Numbered from the stretch's first letter, positions 13,576 to 22,960 are shown. The stretch: 36,463 bases of DNA from Bacteroidota bacterium (GCA_947479755.1 CANKAM010000009.1:1-36463); one strand, 5' to 3'. The notes: a model not told the origin generated them from the letters alone. A program made the numbers and translations.

Positions 13576-14739
13576 TCAGTTTATCAGTTCAGAGGCGTAA
13601 ATTCTTGCTTCACGATCGGTGTGGACAAAATCTTCATAGCCGGGCTTTTGTATGAATTGCAGTTTTGCAATACTTTTTTCAATGATCTCAGGCATTTGCA
13701 TAAATCCGATTTTATCTTTCAGAAACGCATCTACCACCACTTCGTTTGCTGCATTCAGCGCACAAGGAGCGTTTCCGCACTTTTCCAACGCTTCGTAAGC
13801 GAGCGCAAGATTACGAAAAGTTTTGGTATCGGCTTTTTCAAAAGTAAGTGAAGGATAATCCATAAAATTAAATCTCGGAAAATCAGATTTCAATCGTTGC
13901 GGATAACCCAATGCATACTGTATGGGAAGCTTCATATCAGGCAAGCCCATTTGTGCTTTCATACTGCCATCCTGAAACTGAACAATACTGTGAATAATGG
14001 ATTGCGGGTGCACAATCACTTCAATTTTGTCGGCTTTAACTCCAAACAACCAACGCGCTTCAATCACCTCAAGGCCTTTGTTCATCAGCGATGCTGAATC
14101 AATAGTAATTTTTGCACCCATTGTCCAGTTGGGATGTTTGAGCGCCTGTGCTCTGGTCACAGTTTGTAAACTTTCAGCACTCCAGCCTCTGAATGGACCG
14201 CCCGAAGCAGTAAGAATTATTTTTTCAATCGGGTTATGCCACTCCCCTGCAAGACATTGAAAAATTGCCGAGTGCTCAGAGTCTACAGGATAAATATTTA
14301 CTGAATTTTCTTTTGCTAATGCTGTAACTAATTCACCTGCTACTACCAATGTTTCTTTGTTAGCTAGAGCAATTTGTTTCCCTGCTTTTATGGCTGCAAG
14401 AGTTGGTTTCAAGCCCGCATAACCAACCAAAGCAGTCAGCACCATGTCAATGCTTTCCATTTCCACAACCTGCGAAAGCGAATTAACTCCCGCAAACACT
14501 TTTACATCATCTTCAAACAAAGCATCTTTTACCTGTTTGTATTTGCTTTCATCGGTTATGACAACTGCATTGGGCTTGAATTTCTTCGCCTGTTCAATAA
14601 GCAAATCTGCATTTCCGTTTGCTGTCAATACTTCCACTTCAAATTGGTCGGGATTTGCTGCTATAACCTCTAAAGCCTGAGTTCCTATTGAGCCTGTTGA
14701 ACCAAGAATGGCAATAGTTCGTTTCTTATTTTCAGTCAT
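13576..14739 (-). CDS. dxr: 1-deoxy-D-xylulose 5-phosphate reductoisomerase
   Basis: This 387-residue NADPH enzyme makes 2-C-methyl-D-erythritol 4-phosphate in the MEP isoprenoid pathway. The Rossmann start ILGSTGSIGTQALEVI, the ALANKETLVVAGELV loop, PVDSEHSAIFQCL (metal and substrate residues), ASGGPFRGW, and KITIDSASLMNKGLEVIEARWLF and VHPQSIIHS are all conserved. It lies between GH3 (3 bp) and rseP (4 bp) and is surely co-transcribed with them. Confidence 0.96.
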   Translation of the reverse strand: MTENKKRTIAILGSTGSIGTQALEVIAANPDQFEVEVLTANGNADLLIEQAKKFKPNAVVITDESKYKQVKDALFEDDVKVFAGVNSLSQVVEMESIDMVLTALVGYAGLKPTLAAIKAGKQIALANKETLVVAGELVTALAKENSVNIYPVDSEHSAIFQCLAGEWHNPIEKIILTASGGPFRGWSAESLQTVTRAQALKHPNWTMGAKITIDSASLMNKGLEVIEARWLFGVKADKIEVIVHPQSIIHSIVQFQDGSMKAQMGLPDMKLPIQYALGYPQRLKSDFPRFNFMDYPSLTFEKADTKTFRNLALAYEALEKCGNAPCALNAANEVVVDAFLKDKIGFMQMPEIIEKSIAKLQFIQKPGYEDFVHTDREARIYASELIN

Positions 14740-14742
14740 TCT

Positions 14743-16239
14743 TTACAAAACGTATTTCTTCAACTCATCTGCAATCTTTCTGTCATTTGTCAGGCGCGGA
14801 ACTTTATTCTGTCCGCCTAATTTCCCCAGCGATTTCATGTATTGCACAAACGCATCGGGCTGCAAATATCGGATAACAAGTGGTTTCAGTATGTTTCCTT
14901 TTATTAAATCTTTATAATAAACGTTTTTCTTCTGCAAGGTTTCATCCATTAGTTGCGCGAATTGTTCTTTGTTTTCGGGCTCATTTGAGCAAGCGATAAA
15001 CCACTCGTGGTAAGGCAATCCGCCTTCCGTTGGAGTAACCTGAGGAGCAACGGTAAACTCCAAAACTTCAGCTTTATATTTCTCAGACGCGGTTTTCAAA
15101 GCTGCTTCCACTTCTTCTGCAATTACGTGCTCGCCAAAAGCGGAAGTGAAATGTTTAATACGCCCTGAAACAATAACACGGTAAGGATTTTTAGAAACAA
15201 ATTTCACCGTATCACCAATGCTGTAAGCCCACAAACCGGCATTACTGCTCACTACCAAAGCATAGTTTACGCCTAACTCAACATCAGCAATGGAAAGTCG
15301 TGTTGGGTTTTCATTAAAGTATTCTGATGCAGGAATAAATTCGTAAAAAATTCCTTGGTTTAGCAGTAATAAAAGTCCGTTCTCTTTTTGTGAATCCTGG
15401 TAAGCAAAAAAGCCTTCTGAAGCAGGGAACAATTCAATACTGTCAATCTTTCTCCCGATGCTTTGCTCCAGCTTTGCGCGATAGGGTTCAAAGTTTACTC
15501 CCCCATAAATGAATAAGGAGAAATCAGGAAAAATATCTTTGACTGGCTTTCCTGTTTTGGCAATTAACTTATCAAAATACATCTGCACCCAGGGCGGAAT
15601 TCCGCTGATGAGTGTCATGTTTTCTTTTACTGTCTCTTCCACAATTACATCTACTTTTTTCTCCCAGTCTTCAATACAATTTGTATTATAAGTTGGCATC
15701 TGATTGGTTCGCAAATAAGCGGGAACATGGTGGTTCACAATTCCCGAAAGTCTTCCGGTCGGAATTTTTTTACTCATATCCAACACAGGACTCCCCGACA
15801 GAAAAATCATTTTCCCGTCTACAAATTTGCTGTTACCTGTTTCGTGGATATAAGACAAGATCGCATTGCGCGCAGAGTTGATGTGATTTGAAATTGACTC
15901 CTTTGTAATCGGGATATATTTTGTTCCTGAAGTTGTTCCAGATGTCTTGGAAAAATAGATGGGCAAACCTTTCCAGAGAACATCCTGTTCACCAGCAATT
16001 ATACGATCAATATATTTTCTGAAATCTTCGTAATCACGAACAGGGACCTGCTTCTTGTAATCATCATATGTTTTGATTTTGGAAAAACCATGCTCTTTTC
16101 CGAAAACAGTATTCGCAGCACCTGCAATCAATTCATTAAATACTTTTTGCTGAGTTTCAGCGGGCTTTGCACTCCATTTCTTAATTCCTGAAACCACCAG
16201 ACTTGCGAAAGGCTTACTGAGTGCGGCTTTTAATCCCAT
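14743..16239 (-). CDS. GH3-family acyl-adenylate/amido-synthetase-like protein
   Basis: This 498-residue cytoplasmic protein belongs to the GH3 family, named from plant auxin-responsive genes but present in many Bacteroidota. The adenylate-forming loop is SKTSGTTSGTKYIPIT (about 109-124), followed by GIPPWVQMYFDKL, LFIYGGVNFEPYRAKLEQSIG, ELFPASEGFFAYQ, and the hinge region YSIGDTVKFVSKNPYRVIVSGRIKHFTSAFGEH. Plant members join amino acids to acyl acids; the bacterial substrate is unknown. It leads the minus-strand run with dxr and rseP (3-bp gap to dxr), so it may supply a membrane or isoprenoid-linked acyl conjugate, which is a guess. Confidence 0.88.
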   Translation of the reverse strand: MGLKAALSKPFASLVVSGIKKWSAKPAETQQKVFNELIAGAANTVFGKEHGFSKIKTYDDYKKQVPVRDYEDFRKYIDRIIAGEQDVLWKGLPIYFSKTSGTTSGTKYIPITKESISNHINSARNAILSYIHETGNSKFVDGKMIFLSGSPVLDMSKKIPTGRLSGIVNHHVPAYLRTNQMPTYNTNCIEDWEKKVDVIVEETVKENMTLISGIPPWVQMYFDKLIAKTGKPVKDIFPDFSLFIYGGVNFEPYRAKLEQSIGRKIDSIELFPASEGFFAYQDSQKENGLLLLLNQGIFYEFIPASEYFNENPTRLSIADVELGVNYALVVSSNAGLWAYSIGDTVKFVSKNPYRVIVSGRIKHFTSAFGEHVIAEEVEAALKTASEKYKAEVLEFTVAPQVTPTEGGLPYHEWFIACSNEPENKEQFAQLMDETLQKKNVYYKDLIKGNILKPLVIRYLQPDAFVQYMKSLGKLGGQNKVPRLTNDRKIADELKKYVL

Positions 16240-16273
16240 CTTAAAAAAACGATATTCACAAGAATTTTAAAAA

Positions 16274-16281
16274 TACCTTTG
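16274..16281 (+). promoter_or_regulatory. Predicted -7 box of the RsmB-like methyltransferase (TACCTTTG)
   Basis: TACCTTTG matches TAnnTTTG, with 29 nt before the ATG at 16311. Confidence 0.5.
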
Positions 16282-16310
16282 GTGGCTGAAAAACACGCGA
16301 AGTTAAAAAA

Positions 16311-17537
16311 ATGTATAGAAAGGAATTCAATATTAAAAAATACCGTCCGCTTATAGAGCAGATTTTTGATGCGCTGGAATTGGTGTTTACGCACGGAAAA
16401 ATGGCCGACCAAGCATTGGAAACTGTGATGAAGAAAAATAAAAAATGGACAGTTTACGACCGCAGTTTTGTTGCCGAAACATTTTACGAACTCATTCGCA
16501 ACTGGCGTTTTCTGTGGACAATTACAGGAAGAGAGCCTGATATAAAGCGACATTTTCTGTGGGAAATTTTGGGAACGCAATTAGTTTTAAAAGAAGAAAA
16601 ACTTCCTGGCGTTTATCTTTTCAAAAACGTTATTCCTCACAAAATTGAAGAGAAAGCGGAGAAATATAAAAAGGTGCGCGCATTACGCGAGTCTGTTCCT
16701 GACTGGTTGGATAAACTAGGCGAAAAAGAAATTGGCAAAGGCTGGACTTCAGTTATAGCAGCGCTAAACAAGCCGCCAAAATTAATTTTGCGAACTAATA
16801 CCTTGAAAACAAATAAAGAAATTCTGCAGCAAAAATTAAAAGAAGAAGGTGTAGAAACCGATGCGCTGGATTTTGTAAGCGATGCGCTGGAACTGCCTTT
16901 CAACCGTAATGTTTTTAGAACAGTTCCTTTTCATGATGGGTGGTTTGAAGTGCAGGATGCCGCTTCGCAGGTGGTAGCGCATTATATGGATGTTCAGCCC
17001 GGAATGCGTGTTGTGGATGCGTGTGCAGGTGCAGGAGGAAAATCATTACACATTGCTGCGCTGATGAAAAACAAAGGCAAGCTGCTGGCAATGGATAACA
17101 AAGAATGGAAACTGAAAGAGCTTAACAGGCGTGCTGCAAGAGCAGGAGCAGGTGTTATTGAAACACGTCTAATTGATTCTTCCAAAGTTTTCAAACGCCT
17201 GGAAGGCAGTGCCGACAGACTTTTATTAGATGTTCCATGTTCAGGAACTGGAGTACTGCGCAGAAATCCCGACATCAAATGGAAGCTGCAACAGGAAGAA
17301 TTAGACAGGCTGAAAATAATACAAGCTGAAATTATTGAAGAGTATTGCATCATGACCAAAGTGGGCGGAAAAATGATTTATGTATCGTGCAGTATTCTGC
17401 CTTCTGAAGGCGAAGAACAAGTTGCATCATTTATTAAAAAACATAGTGAATTCAAGTTGCTTGACCAACTCAGGTTAAGCCCTGATAAAGAGGGATATGA
17501 TGGGTTTTATATGGCGATGATGGAACGTATCAGTTAA
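16311..17537 (+). CDS. RsmB/NOP-family RNA (cytosine-5) methyltransferase
   Basis: This 408-residue protein has an N-terminal NusB-like helical region (about 1-130, with VYDRSFVAETFYELIRNWRF) and a class I SAM methyltransferase domain. The SAM loop is VVDACAGAGGKSLHIAAL (about 234-251). DVPCSGTG carries Cys310 (motif IV) and YVSCSILPSEGEE carries Cys360, the catalytic nucleophile of motif VI. This two-Cys chemistry is specific to RNA m5C methyltransferases acting on rRNA or tRNA. The target position is not deducible. It is followed 6 bp later by the SDR reductase gene. Confidence 0.92.
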   Translation: MYRKEFNIKKYRPLIEQIFDALELVFTHGKMADQALETVMKKNKKWTVYDRSFVAETFYELIRNWRFLWTITGREPDIKRHFLWEILGTQLVLKEEKLPGVYLFKNVIPHKIEEKAEKYKKVRALRESVPDWLDKLGEKEIGKGWTSVIAALNKPPKLILRTNTLKTNKEILQQKLKEEGVETDALDFVSDALELPFNRNVFRTVPFHDGWFEVQDAASQVVAHYMDVQPGMRVVDACAGAGGKSLHIAALMKNKGKLLAMDNKEWKLKELNRRAARAGAGVIETRLIDSSKVFKRLEGSADRLLLDVPCSGTGVLRRNPDIKWKLQQEELDRLKIIQAEIIEEYCIMTKVGGKMIYVSCSILPSEGEEQVASFIKKHSEFKLLDQLRLSPDKEGYDGFYMAMMERIS

Positions 17538-17543
17538 ACAATA

Positions 17544-18287
17544 ATGAGCAGGTTCAAAAACAAAATAGCCGTAATCACCGGTGGTGCCTCAGGAATAGGA
17601 AAAGCTGCCGCAGAATTATTTGCAGTTGAAGGTGCCTCGGTTTGCATCTGGGATGTGAATGAAGTGCAAGGAAAAGAACTGGAAATTCTGTTGAGTGAAA
17701 AAGGTTTGCGCGCAAAGTTTTACAAAGTAAATACAGCCAGTTTTCAGGAAGTTGAAAAGGCAACTGCAGAAATAATTTCTGAAACCGGCAGGATTGATAT
17801 TCTCATCAATAATGCAGGAATTACACGTGATGCTTCTTTGCAAAAAATGACTGCGGAGCAGTGGCAGCAGGTGATGGATGTAAATCTTACAGGCGTGTTT
17901 AATTGCACCAAAGCCATTTCACCTTTTATGATTCAGAATAATTACGGGCGTATTATTAATACTTCTTCGATTGTTGGTTTGTATGGCAATTACGGACAAA
18001 CAAATTATGCCGCCACCAAAGCCGGAATTATTGGTTTAACAAAAACCTGGGCGCGTGAATTGGGGAAATACAACATTACTGTAAATGCAGTTGCTCCTGG
18101 TTTTATAGCCACAGATATGATTGCAACCATTCCTGAAAAAGTGATTGCAGCAATGAAAGAAAAAGTACCGCTGAAAAAATTAGGAACTGCAGAGGATGTG
18201 GCAAATGTTTATGCTTTTCTTGCCAGCGATGAGGCACAGTTTGTTTCGGGTGCAACCATCAGTGTTGATGGAGGATTGACAATCTGA
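17544..18287 (+). CDS. fabG: FabG-like 3-oxoacyl-ACP / acetoacetyl-CoA reductase (SDR)
   Basis: This 247-residue short-chain dehydrogenase has the NAD(P) loop TGGASGIG at 12-19, NNAG at 89-92, and the catalytic Ser141/142-Tyr155-Lys159 set in NTSSIVGLYGNYGQTNYAATKAG. It ends with GATISVDGGLTI, as FabG/PhaB proteins do. It probably reduces 3-oxoacyl-ACP in fatty-acid synthesis, but Bacteroidota carry several such paralogues and acetoacetyl-CoA or another substrate cannot be excluded. It follows the methyltransferase by 6 bp. The terminator at 18294-18322 lies after its stop. Confidence 0.82.
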   Translation: MSRFKNKIAVITGGASGIGKAAAELFAVEGASVCIWDVNEVQGKELEILLSEKGLRAKFYKVNTASFQEVEKATAEIISETGRIDILINNAGITRDASLQKMTAEQWQQVMDVNLTGVFNCTKAISPFMIQNNYGRIINTSSIVGLYGNYGQTNYAATKAGIIGLTKTWARELGKYNITVNAVAPGFIATDMIATIPEKVIAAMKEKVPLKKLGTAEDVANVYAFLASDEAQFVSGATISVDGGLTI

Positions 18288-18293
18288 GAAATA

Positions 18294-18322
18294 AAAAAGT
18301 CCCACATTTCTGCGGGACTTTC
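18294..18322 (-). terminator. Terminator between fabG-like gene and the Cys-rich gene
   Basis: AAAGTCCC and GGGACTTT form an 8-bp stem that extends by two pairs only on the minus-strand RNA, where a G-U pair forms. Six U residues follow in that direction (AAAAAA on the plus strand at 18294-18299). It therefore mainly ends the minus-strand ftsH-psd operon but can also serve the convergent fabG-like gene. Confidence 0.75.
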
Positions 18323-18341
18323 TATCAATTAAAGAAATTAA

Positions 18342-18659
18342 TTACTTCGTTTCTTCTACCTTCTTATCTGTTGTAGCAGCAGTTTTGTGTGAGCAGCAGG
18401 CTTTTGGTGTTGCTCCTGTTGTTGTAGTTACTGTGTTTACTGCATTGGTATTGTTACCATTTGTAGTTGCAGCTGTTTTTGAAGCGCAGCAACCTGCTTT
18501 TTCTTTACTGCAATCATGTTTTGATTTCTTCTCTTTTTTCTTGTCGTCATCACCACCTTTGATGCAAACAACTTTGTGTGAGGTAACAGTTTGAATGGTT
18601 GAAGCCATTGCTGTTCCCATAAATGCTGCAAGTGTTACTGCTAAAAGTACTTTTTTCAT
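18342..18659 (-). CDS. Small secreted Cys-rich, Lys-rich protein, function unknown
   Basis: This 105-residue protein has a signal peptide (MKKVLLAVTLAAFMGTAMA). The mature chain carries six Cys (32, 50, 57, 58, 88, 89), an acidic/basic stretch GGDDDKKKEKKSKHDC, and two diverged repeats: KAGCCASKTAATT near 54-66 and KACCSHKTAATT near 86-97. Thr/Asn-rich linker lies between. The paired Cys and nearby His suggest metal binding or disulfide chemistry outside the inner membrane, which is inference. It lies only 20 bp after psd on the same strand and just before a strong terminator, so it is probably the last gene of the rsfS-ftsH-DUF2007-cdsA-psd operon. I recognise no family. Confidence 0.65.
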   Translation of the reverse strand: MKKVLLAVTLAAFMGTAMASTIQTVTSHKVVCIKGGDDDKKKEKKSKHDCSKEKAGCCASKTAATTNGNNTNAVNTVTTTTGATPKACCSHKTAATTDKKVEETK

Positions 18660-18679
18660 TTTTTTTGTTTTATTGATTA

Positions 18680-19339
18680 TTAATTAATAGTGGCAATTAC
18701 TGTTTCGCCCCCTATTACCGTTTGATTAAGTGCTACTTCAATTTTCGTGCCCAAAGGTAGTAATAAATCTACTCTTGAACCAAACTTGATGAAGCCCATT
18801 TCACCGCCCTGCTCTGCTTTATCTCCTTCCTTGCAATAATAAACAATCCGTCTTGCCAAAGCTCCTGCAATCTGTTTCATCATTAGAGAAAATTTTTCGT
18901 CCTTTTTAACGACAATACTTGTACGCTCATTGTCAGTAGATGATTTTGGATGCCATGCAACCAGATAAAGTCCGGGATGATATTTAACATAGGTTACTTC
19001 CCCGCCAATAGGGTAGCGGTTTACGTGCACATTTATTGGCGACATGAAAATTGATACTTGAAGTCGTTTATCTTTAAAATATTCGGTTTCTTCTACTTCC
19101 TCAATAACTACTACTTTGCCGTCAGCCGGAGCAATAATGTGATTAGGATCTTGAACAATGTTGCGTTTCGGGTGGCGGAAAAACTGCAGAATAACAATTA
19201 TAAAAAAAGCTCCCACTGCATAGGAAAACACATGTAGATAATGATTTTCGGGAAACATATACTGTATTGCACTTGCAAATACTATTGCAAATACAAGAAC
19301 TAAAGTAAGCGAAGCGTATCCTTCTTTATGGAATTTCAT
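18680..19339 (-). CDS. psd: Phosphatidylserine decarboxylase-family protein
   Basis: This 219-residue enzyme makes phosphatidylethanolamine from phosphatidylserine at the inner membrane. Two N-terminal hydrophobic segments (about 9-28 and 37-54), IIAPADGKVV (catalytic Asp), MSPINVHVNRYP with the conserved His, and FGSR at 186-189 are present. Family knowledge says the chain self-cleaves between Gly187 and Ser188 to make the pyruvoyl group. This is the short (about 220 residue) type with GS rather than LGST. Its ATG directly follows the cdsA stop (TAAATG), so the two are coupled, fitting consecutive roles in phospholipid synthesis. Confidence 0.93.
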   Translation of the reverse strand: MKFHKEGYASLTLVLVFAIVFASAIQYMFPENHYLHVFSYAVGAFFIIVILQFFRHPKRNIVQDPNHIIAPADGKVVVIEEVEETEYFKDKRLQVSIFMSPINVHVNRYPIGGEVTYVKYHPGLYLVAWHPKSSTDNERTSIVVKKDEKFSLMMKQIAGALARRIVYYCKEGDKAEQGGEMGFIKFGSRVDLLLPLGTKIEVALNQTVIGGETVIATIN

Positions 19340-20161
19340 TTATATAAAATTGAGGTAAACAAAAACGAAGGGCGAAGATATAAGAATACTATCAAAACGG
19401 TCCAAAATTCCTCCATGGCCCGGCATAATATTTCCCGAATCTTTGATACCAACGCTGCGTTTCAATAATGATTCAACCAAATCGCCAATGGTTCCTATAA
19501 CTACTACAATCAAGCCGATTACAGACCAATCGAAGAAACTCAAATCATCAACATATAAAGAAAGGATATAGGCAAACATTAGCGTAAAAACTGTTCCGCC
19601 AAGAGCGCCTTCCCAAGATTTTTTAGGTGAAATTTTAGGGAACATTTTGTGCTTACCAAAATTTGAACCCACTAAGTACGCACCTGAATCAAATACCCAA
19701 ATCAGCATAAAATAGCCAAGCAAAATGAGGGGCTTGTATTCACCTGAAAGACCTGGTTTTACTATATAAACCAGCAGAGTAAACGGAAGGGCGATGTAAA
19801 TAATACCAAGAATAGTAAACCCAATATTTGTAAACGGGTTTTCACGATTACGAAAAAGTTCGCGTATAAAAACTGCATACATCAGTGGCAACACCAACAA
19901 CTGATATTTGAAAAAAGCGTGGTCAACAGAAATCAATGCTGTAATGAAAAAAATTCCTGTGCCCACAAAAATTCCGTGCCGTTTTTGAACATATATTTTT
20001 TCATTTTCACATATGCGGTAAAACTCCCACAAGCCTATGGCTGTAGTAAGAGAAAAGAAAACTAAAAAAGGAATTACAGTCTTATTGACCAGCAGAATTG
20101 AACCGATAACTAAAGTCAAAAAAATCACACCTGTTGCCAGTCTTAGCCCTAAATCTTTCAA
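19340..20161 (-). CDS. cdsA: Phosphatidate cytidylyltransferase
   Basis: This 273-residue membrane enzyme makes CDP-diacylglycerol. Around eight membrane segments, the SPKKSWEGALGG stretch and the CdsA signature SVGIKDSGNIMPGHGGILDRFDS near residues 237-259 are clear. Metal-binding Asp residues lie in GDLVESLLKR and GGILDRFDS. The start is TTG at 20161, overlapping the DUF2007 stop by 4 bp, with GGAG just upstream as a possible weak Shine-Dalgarno. Its stop abuts the psd ATG. Confidence 0.95.
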   Translation of the reverse strand: MKDLGLRLATGVIFLTLVIGSILLVNKTVIPFLVFFSLTTAIGLWEFYRICENEKIYVQKRHGIFVGTGIFFITALISVDHAFFKYQLLVLPLMYAVFIRELFRNRENPFTNIGFTILGIIYIALPFTLLVYIVKPGLSGEYKPLILLGYFMLIWVFDSGAYLVGSNFGKHKMFPKISPKKSWEGALGGTVFTLMFAYILSLYVDDLSFFDWSVIGLIVVVIGTIGDLVESLLKRSVGIKDSGNIMPGHGGILDRFDSILISSPFVFVYLNFI

Positions 20162-20364
20162 TGCTCCTGTTGTTTTAAAATCAGTTGTTTGGCAGGACGC
20201 ACATCGGTATTTTTTACATACACCTCAACTTCACCAATAAGATGAGCAGAACTCTGTTTGTTAAGATTTACGGCAATTATACCATGTTCATCTAACAACG
20301 CCTTTATCATCTCTGCTTCGGGAAGATTGTTGGTTGTAAATACTAATATCCAGCCTTGTTCCAT
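20158..20364 (-). CDS. DUF2007-family small protein
   Basis: This 68-residue protein has the DUF2007 pattern: ILVFTTNNLPEAEMIKALLDEHGI, then VEVYVKNTDVRPAKQLI. It is a small alpha/beta fold annotated as a putative signal-transducing or PII-like protein with no proven role. It sits between ftsH (28 bp) and cdsA (4-bp overlap). This placement in the ftsH-cdsA operon is common in Bacteroidota and suggests a link to membrane protein quality control or phospholipid synthesis. Confidence 0.85.
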   Translation of the reverse strand: MEQGWILVFTTNNLPEAEMIKALLDEHGIIAVNLNKQSSAHLIGEVEVYVKNTDVRPAKQLILKQQEH

Positions 20365-20392
20365 TTATTTAAGGCAGGAAAAGTAATTAAAA

Positions 20393-22513
20393 TCAGGAAA
20401 ACAAAGTAGGTGACGGACTTTCTGTCTTATCTTCTGCTTTTGGCTGAGCATCTTCTTCTTTTTTCTCTGTTGCTTCAGGATTTACCTCTGTTTTAGCATC
20501 TTTCGGAGTTCCATTTTTTTCTTCTTTATCAAATTTGCGTTTCCCGAAAATTTTCTCCAAGTCCTCTTTAAAAATCACTTCGCGCTCCAGCAATAAATCT
20601 GCAAGCTGGCTCAGTAAATGTTTATTCTCAGAGAGTATTTTCTTGGTTCTGGCATAAGCAGCCTCAATCATTTTGCTAACCTCCTCATCAATCGTTTTTG
20701 CGGTTTCTTCGCTGTAAGGTTTGCTCAGCATATATTCGTTTTGGCCTGAGGAATCATAGAAACTCACGTTTCCAATTTTTTCATTCAACCCATACATGGT
20801 AACCATTGCATATGCTTGTTTGGTTATTTTCTCCAAATCACTTAACGCACCTGTTGAAATTTTTCCGAACATAACTTCCTCTGCAGCGCGACCACCAAGA
20901 GCGGCACACATTTCATCAAGCAATTGCTCTTTGGTAGTAATTTGTCTTTCTTCTGGCAAATACCATGCAGCACCCAATGAGCGCCCGCGCGGTACAATGG
21001 TAACTTTAATCAATGGCGATGCATGTTCTACTAACCAGCTCACCGAAGCATGACCAGCTTCGTGATAAGCAATTACTTTCTTTTCTGCAGGAGAAATTAT
21101 TTTATTTTTCTTCTCCAGACCGCCAATAATGCGGTCAACAGCATCTAAGAAATCTTGTTTTTCTACCACTTTTTTGTCCTTACGGGCAGCAATCAAAGCC
21201 GCTTCGTTACAAATATTGGCAATGTCAGCACCTGAAAAACCGGGAGTTTGACGGGCAAGAAATTCAATATCTACCGATTGATCAAGTTTTAAAGGTTTCA
21301 AATGCACTTTAAAAATTTCCTGACGCTCATTAACATCCGGCATATCCACATAAATCTGGCGGTCGAAACGTCCTGCACGCATTAGCGCACGGTCAAGAAT
21401 ATCGGCACGGTTGGTAGCTGCAAGAATAATAACGCCACTGTTGGTTCCAAAACCATCCATCTCGGTGAGCAGTTGGTTCAGTGTGTTTTCGCGCTCATCG
21501 TTTGAGCCTTGCGCAGCACTTCTTCCACGTGCACGGCCAATCGCATCAATCTCATCAATAAAAATAATTGCAGGTGCTTTTTCTTTTGCCTGACGGAATA
21601 AGTCACGTACACGTGATGCTCCAACACCAACAAACATTTCCACAAAATCAGAACCTGACAACGAGAAGAACGGAACTTTAGCTTCACCTGCAACAGCTTT
21701 TGCCAATAAGGTTTTTCCTGTTCCGGGAGGGCCTACAAGTAATGCTCCTTTTGGAATTTTAGCACCCAACTCGGTGTATTTCTTAGGTGTTTTCAGGAAG
21801 TCAACAATTTCTTTTATCTCCACTTTTGCTTCGCCCAAACCGGCAACATCTTCAAACGTGATATTTACTTGCGTATCTTTATCAAACAAAGTAGCTTTAG
21901 ATTTACCAATGTTAAAAATCTGCCCTGCTCCTCCACCTGACCCACCAGACATTCTGCGCATGATAAACATCCACAGACCAACAAAAAGAATAATTGGAAG
22001 AACCCAACTCAGCAACTCTCCTCCCCAATTGTGGCGTGTTGTTATTTCAAGCTTTACCAAGTCTTCCGGCACAAAACCTTCCTGTGCCGCTTTTAAATCA
22101 TCATCAAAAACTTTGTAGTCGGCAATTTCAAAAATGTAGTGTGGTCCCGGATTTTCGGCACCACCAAGGCGTGTAGCTACTTTTTTGTATTTGTCTAATT
22201 GCAGTTTGTCTTTTTTCAGATATACCTCAACAAACTCTTTATTAACCACAACGAGCTTTGCTACTTCATGCGTTTTAAGCATGTCGGTTTCTACAATCTG
22301 CCAATCAGTTTTTTCTGCACTTTCGGTCCATGTCATGAACTGAAGTCCAAGAAAAACCAACGCAATTACAACATAAACCCAATAAAAATTGAAATCAATT
22401 TTTGGTGTTTTCGGCATTTTTAAACCGCCTTTCTTATCCGACTTTTCAGGATTTCCACTATTCTCTTTCTTTTCCTTTGTTTCAGGATTATTTTCTTTTT
22501 TTTCGTCTGCCAT
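20393..22513 (-). CDS. ftsH: ATP-dependent zinc metalloprotease FtsH
   Basis: This 706-residue AAA+ protease degrades membrane and soluble proteins. A charged Lys/Glu N-terminal extension (1-38) precedes the first membrane helix (about 43-60). A periplasmic domain, the second helix (about 168-186) and a GGSGGG linker follow. Walker A is GPPGTGKT at 261-268, Walker B is IIFIDEIDA at about 316-324, the SRH region is [21 protein letters not shown], and the zinc motif is HEAGH at 484-488. The C-terminal tail (about 660-706) is a low-complexity Glu/Lys/Thr stretch. It is second in the operon after rsfS (18 bp) and before DUF2007. Confidence 0.97.
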   Translation of the reverse strand: MADEKKENNPETKEKKENSGNPEKSDKKGGLKMPKTPKIDFNFYWVYVVIALVFLGLQFMTWTESAEKTDWQIVETDMLKTHEVAKLVVVNKEFVEVYLKKDKLQLDKYKKVATRLGGAENPGPHYIFEIADYKVFDDDLKAAQEGFVPEDLVKLEITTRHNWGGELLSWVLPIILFVGLWMFIMRRMSGGSGGGAGQIFNIGKSKATLFDKDTQVNITFEDVAGLGEAKVEIKEIVDFLKTPKKYTELGAKIPKGALLVGPPGTGKTLLAKAVAGEAKVPFFSLSGSDFVEMFVGVGASRVRDLFRQAKEKAPAIIFIDEIDAIGRARGRSAAQGSNDERENTLNQLLTEMDGFGTNSGVIILAATNRADILDRALMRAGRFDRQIYVDMPDVNERQEIFKVHLKPLKLDQSVDIEFLARQTPGFSGADIANICNEAALIAARKDKKVVEKQDFLDAVDRIIGGLEKKNKIISPAEKKVIAYHEAGHASVSWLVEHASPLIKVTIVPRGRSLGAAWYLPEERQITTKEQLLDEMCAALGGRAAEEVMFGKISTGALSDLEKITKQAYAMVTMYGLNEKIGNVSFYDSSGQNEYMLSKPYSEETAKTIDEEVSKMIEAAYARTKKILSENKHLLSQLADLLLEREVIFKEDLEKIFGKRKFDKEEKNGTPKDAKTEVNPEATEKKEEDAQPKAEDKTESPSPTLFS

Positions 22514-22531
22514 TTTATAAGCTATTTTCTT

Positions 22532-22927
22532 TTAATCTTCTATTCGTTTTACTTCTGCATCTGCCCACAAACGTTCAATTCCGTAAAAATCACGAAACTC
22601 TTTTTGCATTACATGAACCACAATGTTTACATAATCCAGCAAAATCCATTCTGCATTTTGAAAACCTTCAGTGTGCCAGGGATCTTCGCCTAATTTTTTC
22701 TTTATCAATCCATCCACATTTTTAGCAATTGCATCAACCTGCGTATTAGAATCAGCATGACAAATCACATAATAATCACATACGGATTTTTCAATGCCTT
22801 TAAGGTTTAGCGTTACTATGTCCTTTGCTTTTTTTTCCTGCATAGCCTCAATTATAAGTTCAAGCAGTGCTTCGGCATTATCTACCTTCTTCTTTTTCCT
22901 TACGGTTTTTTTTACTGGTTTCTTCAT
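22532..22927 (-). CDS. rsfS: Ribosomal silencing factor RsfS
   Basis: This 131-residue protein binds L14 of the 50S subunit and blocks subunit joining when nutrients are scarce. A basic N-terminal tail (KKPVKKTVRKKKK) precedes the DUF143 core: DIVTLNLKGIEKSVCDYYVICHADSNTQVDAIA, then GEDPWHTEGFQNAEWILLDYVNIVVHVM. The length is slightly greater than usual because of the basic tail. First gene of the ftsH-cdsA-psd operon; a TACCTTTG box lies 7 nt before its ATG. Confidence 0.94.
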   Translation of the reverse strand: MKKPVKKTVRKKKKVDNAEALLELIIEAMQEKKAKDIVTLNLKGIEKSVCDYYVICHADSNTQVDAIAKNVDGLIKKKLGEDPWHTEGFQNAEWILLDYVNIVVHVMQKEFRDFYGIERLWADAEVKRIED

Positions 22928-22934
22928 AGATTTG

Positions 22935-22942
22935 CAAAGGTA
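22935..22942 (-). promoter_or_regulatory. Predicted -7 box of the rsfS-ftsH-cdsA-psd operon (TACCTTTG)
   Basis: The minus-strand TACCTTTG matches TAnnTTTG and lies 7 nt before the rsfS ATG at 22927, so a very short leader is predicted. Confidence 0.55.
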
Positions 22943-22960
22943 GTATTTATGTTCATTTCA

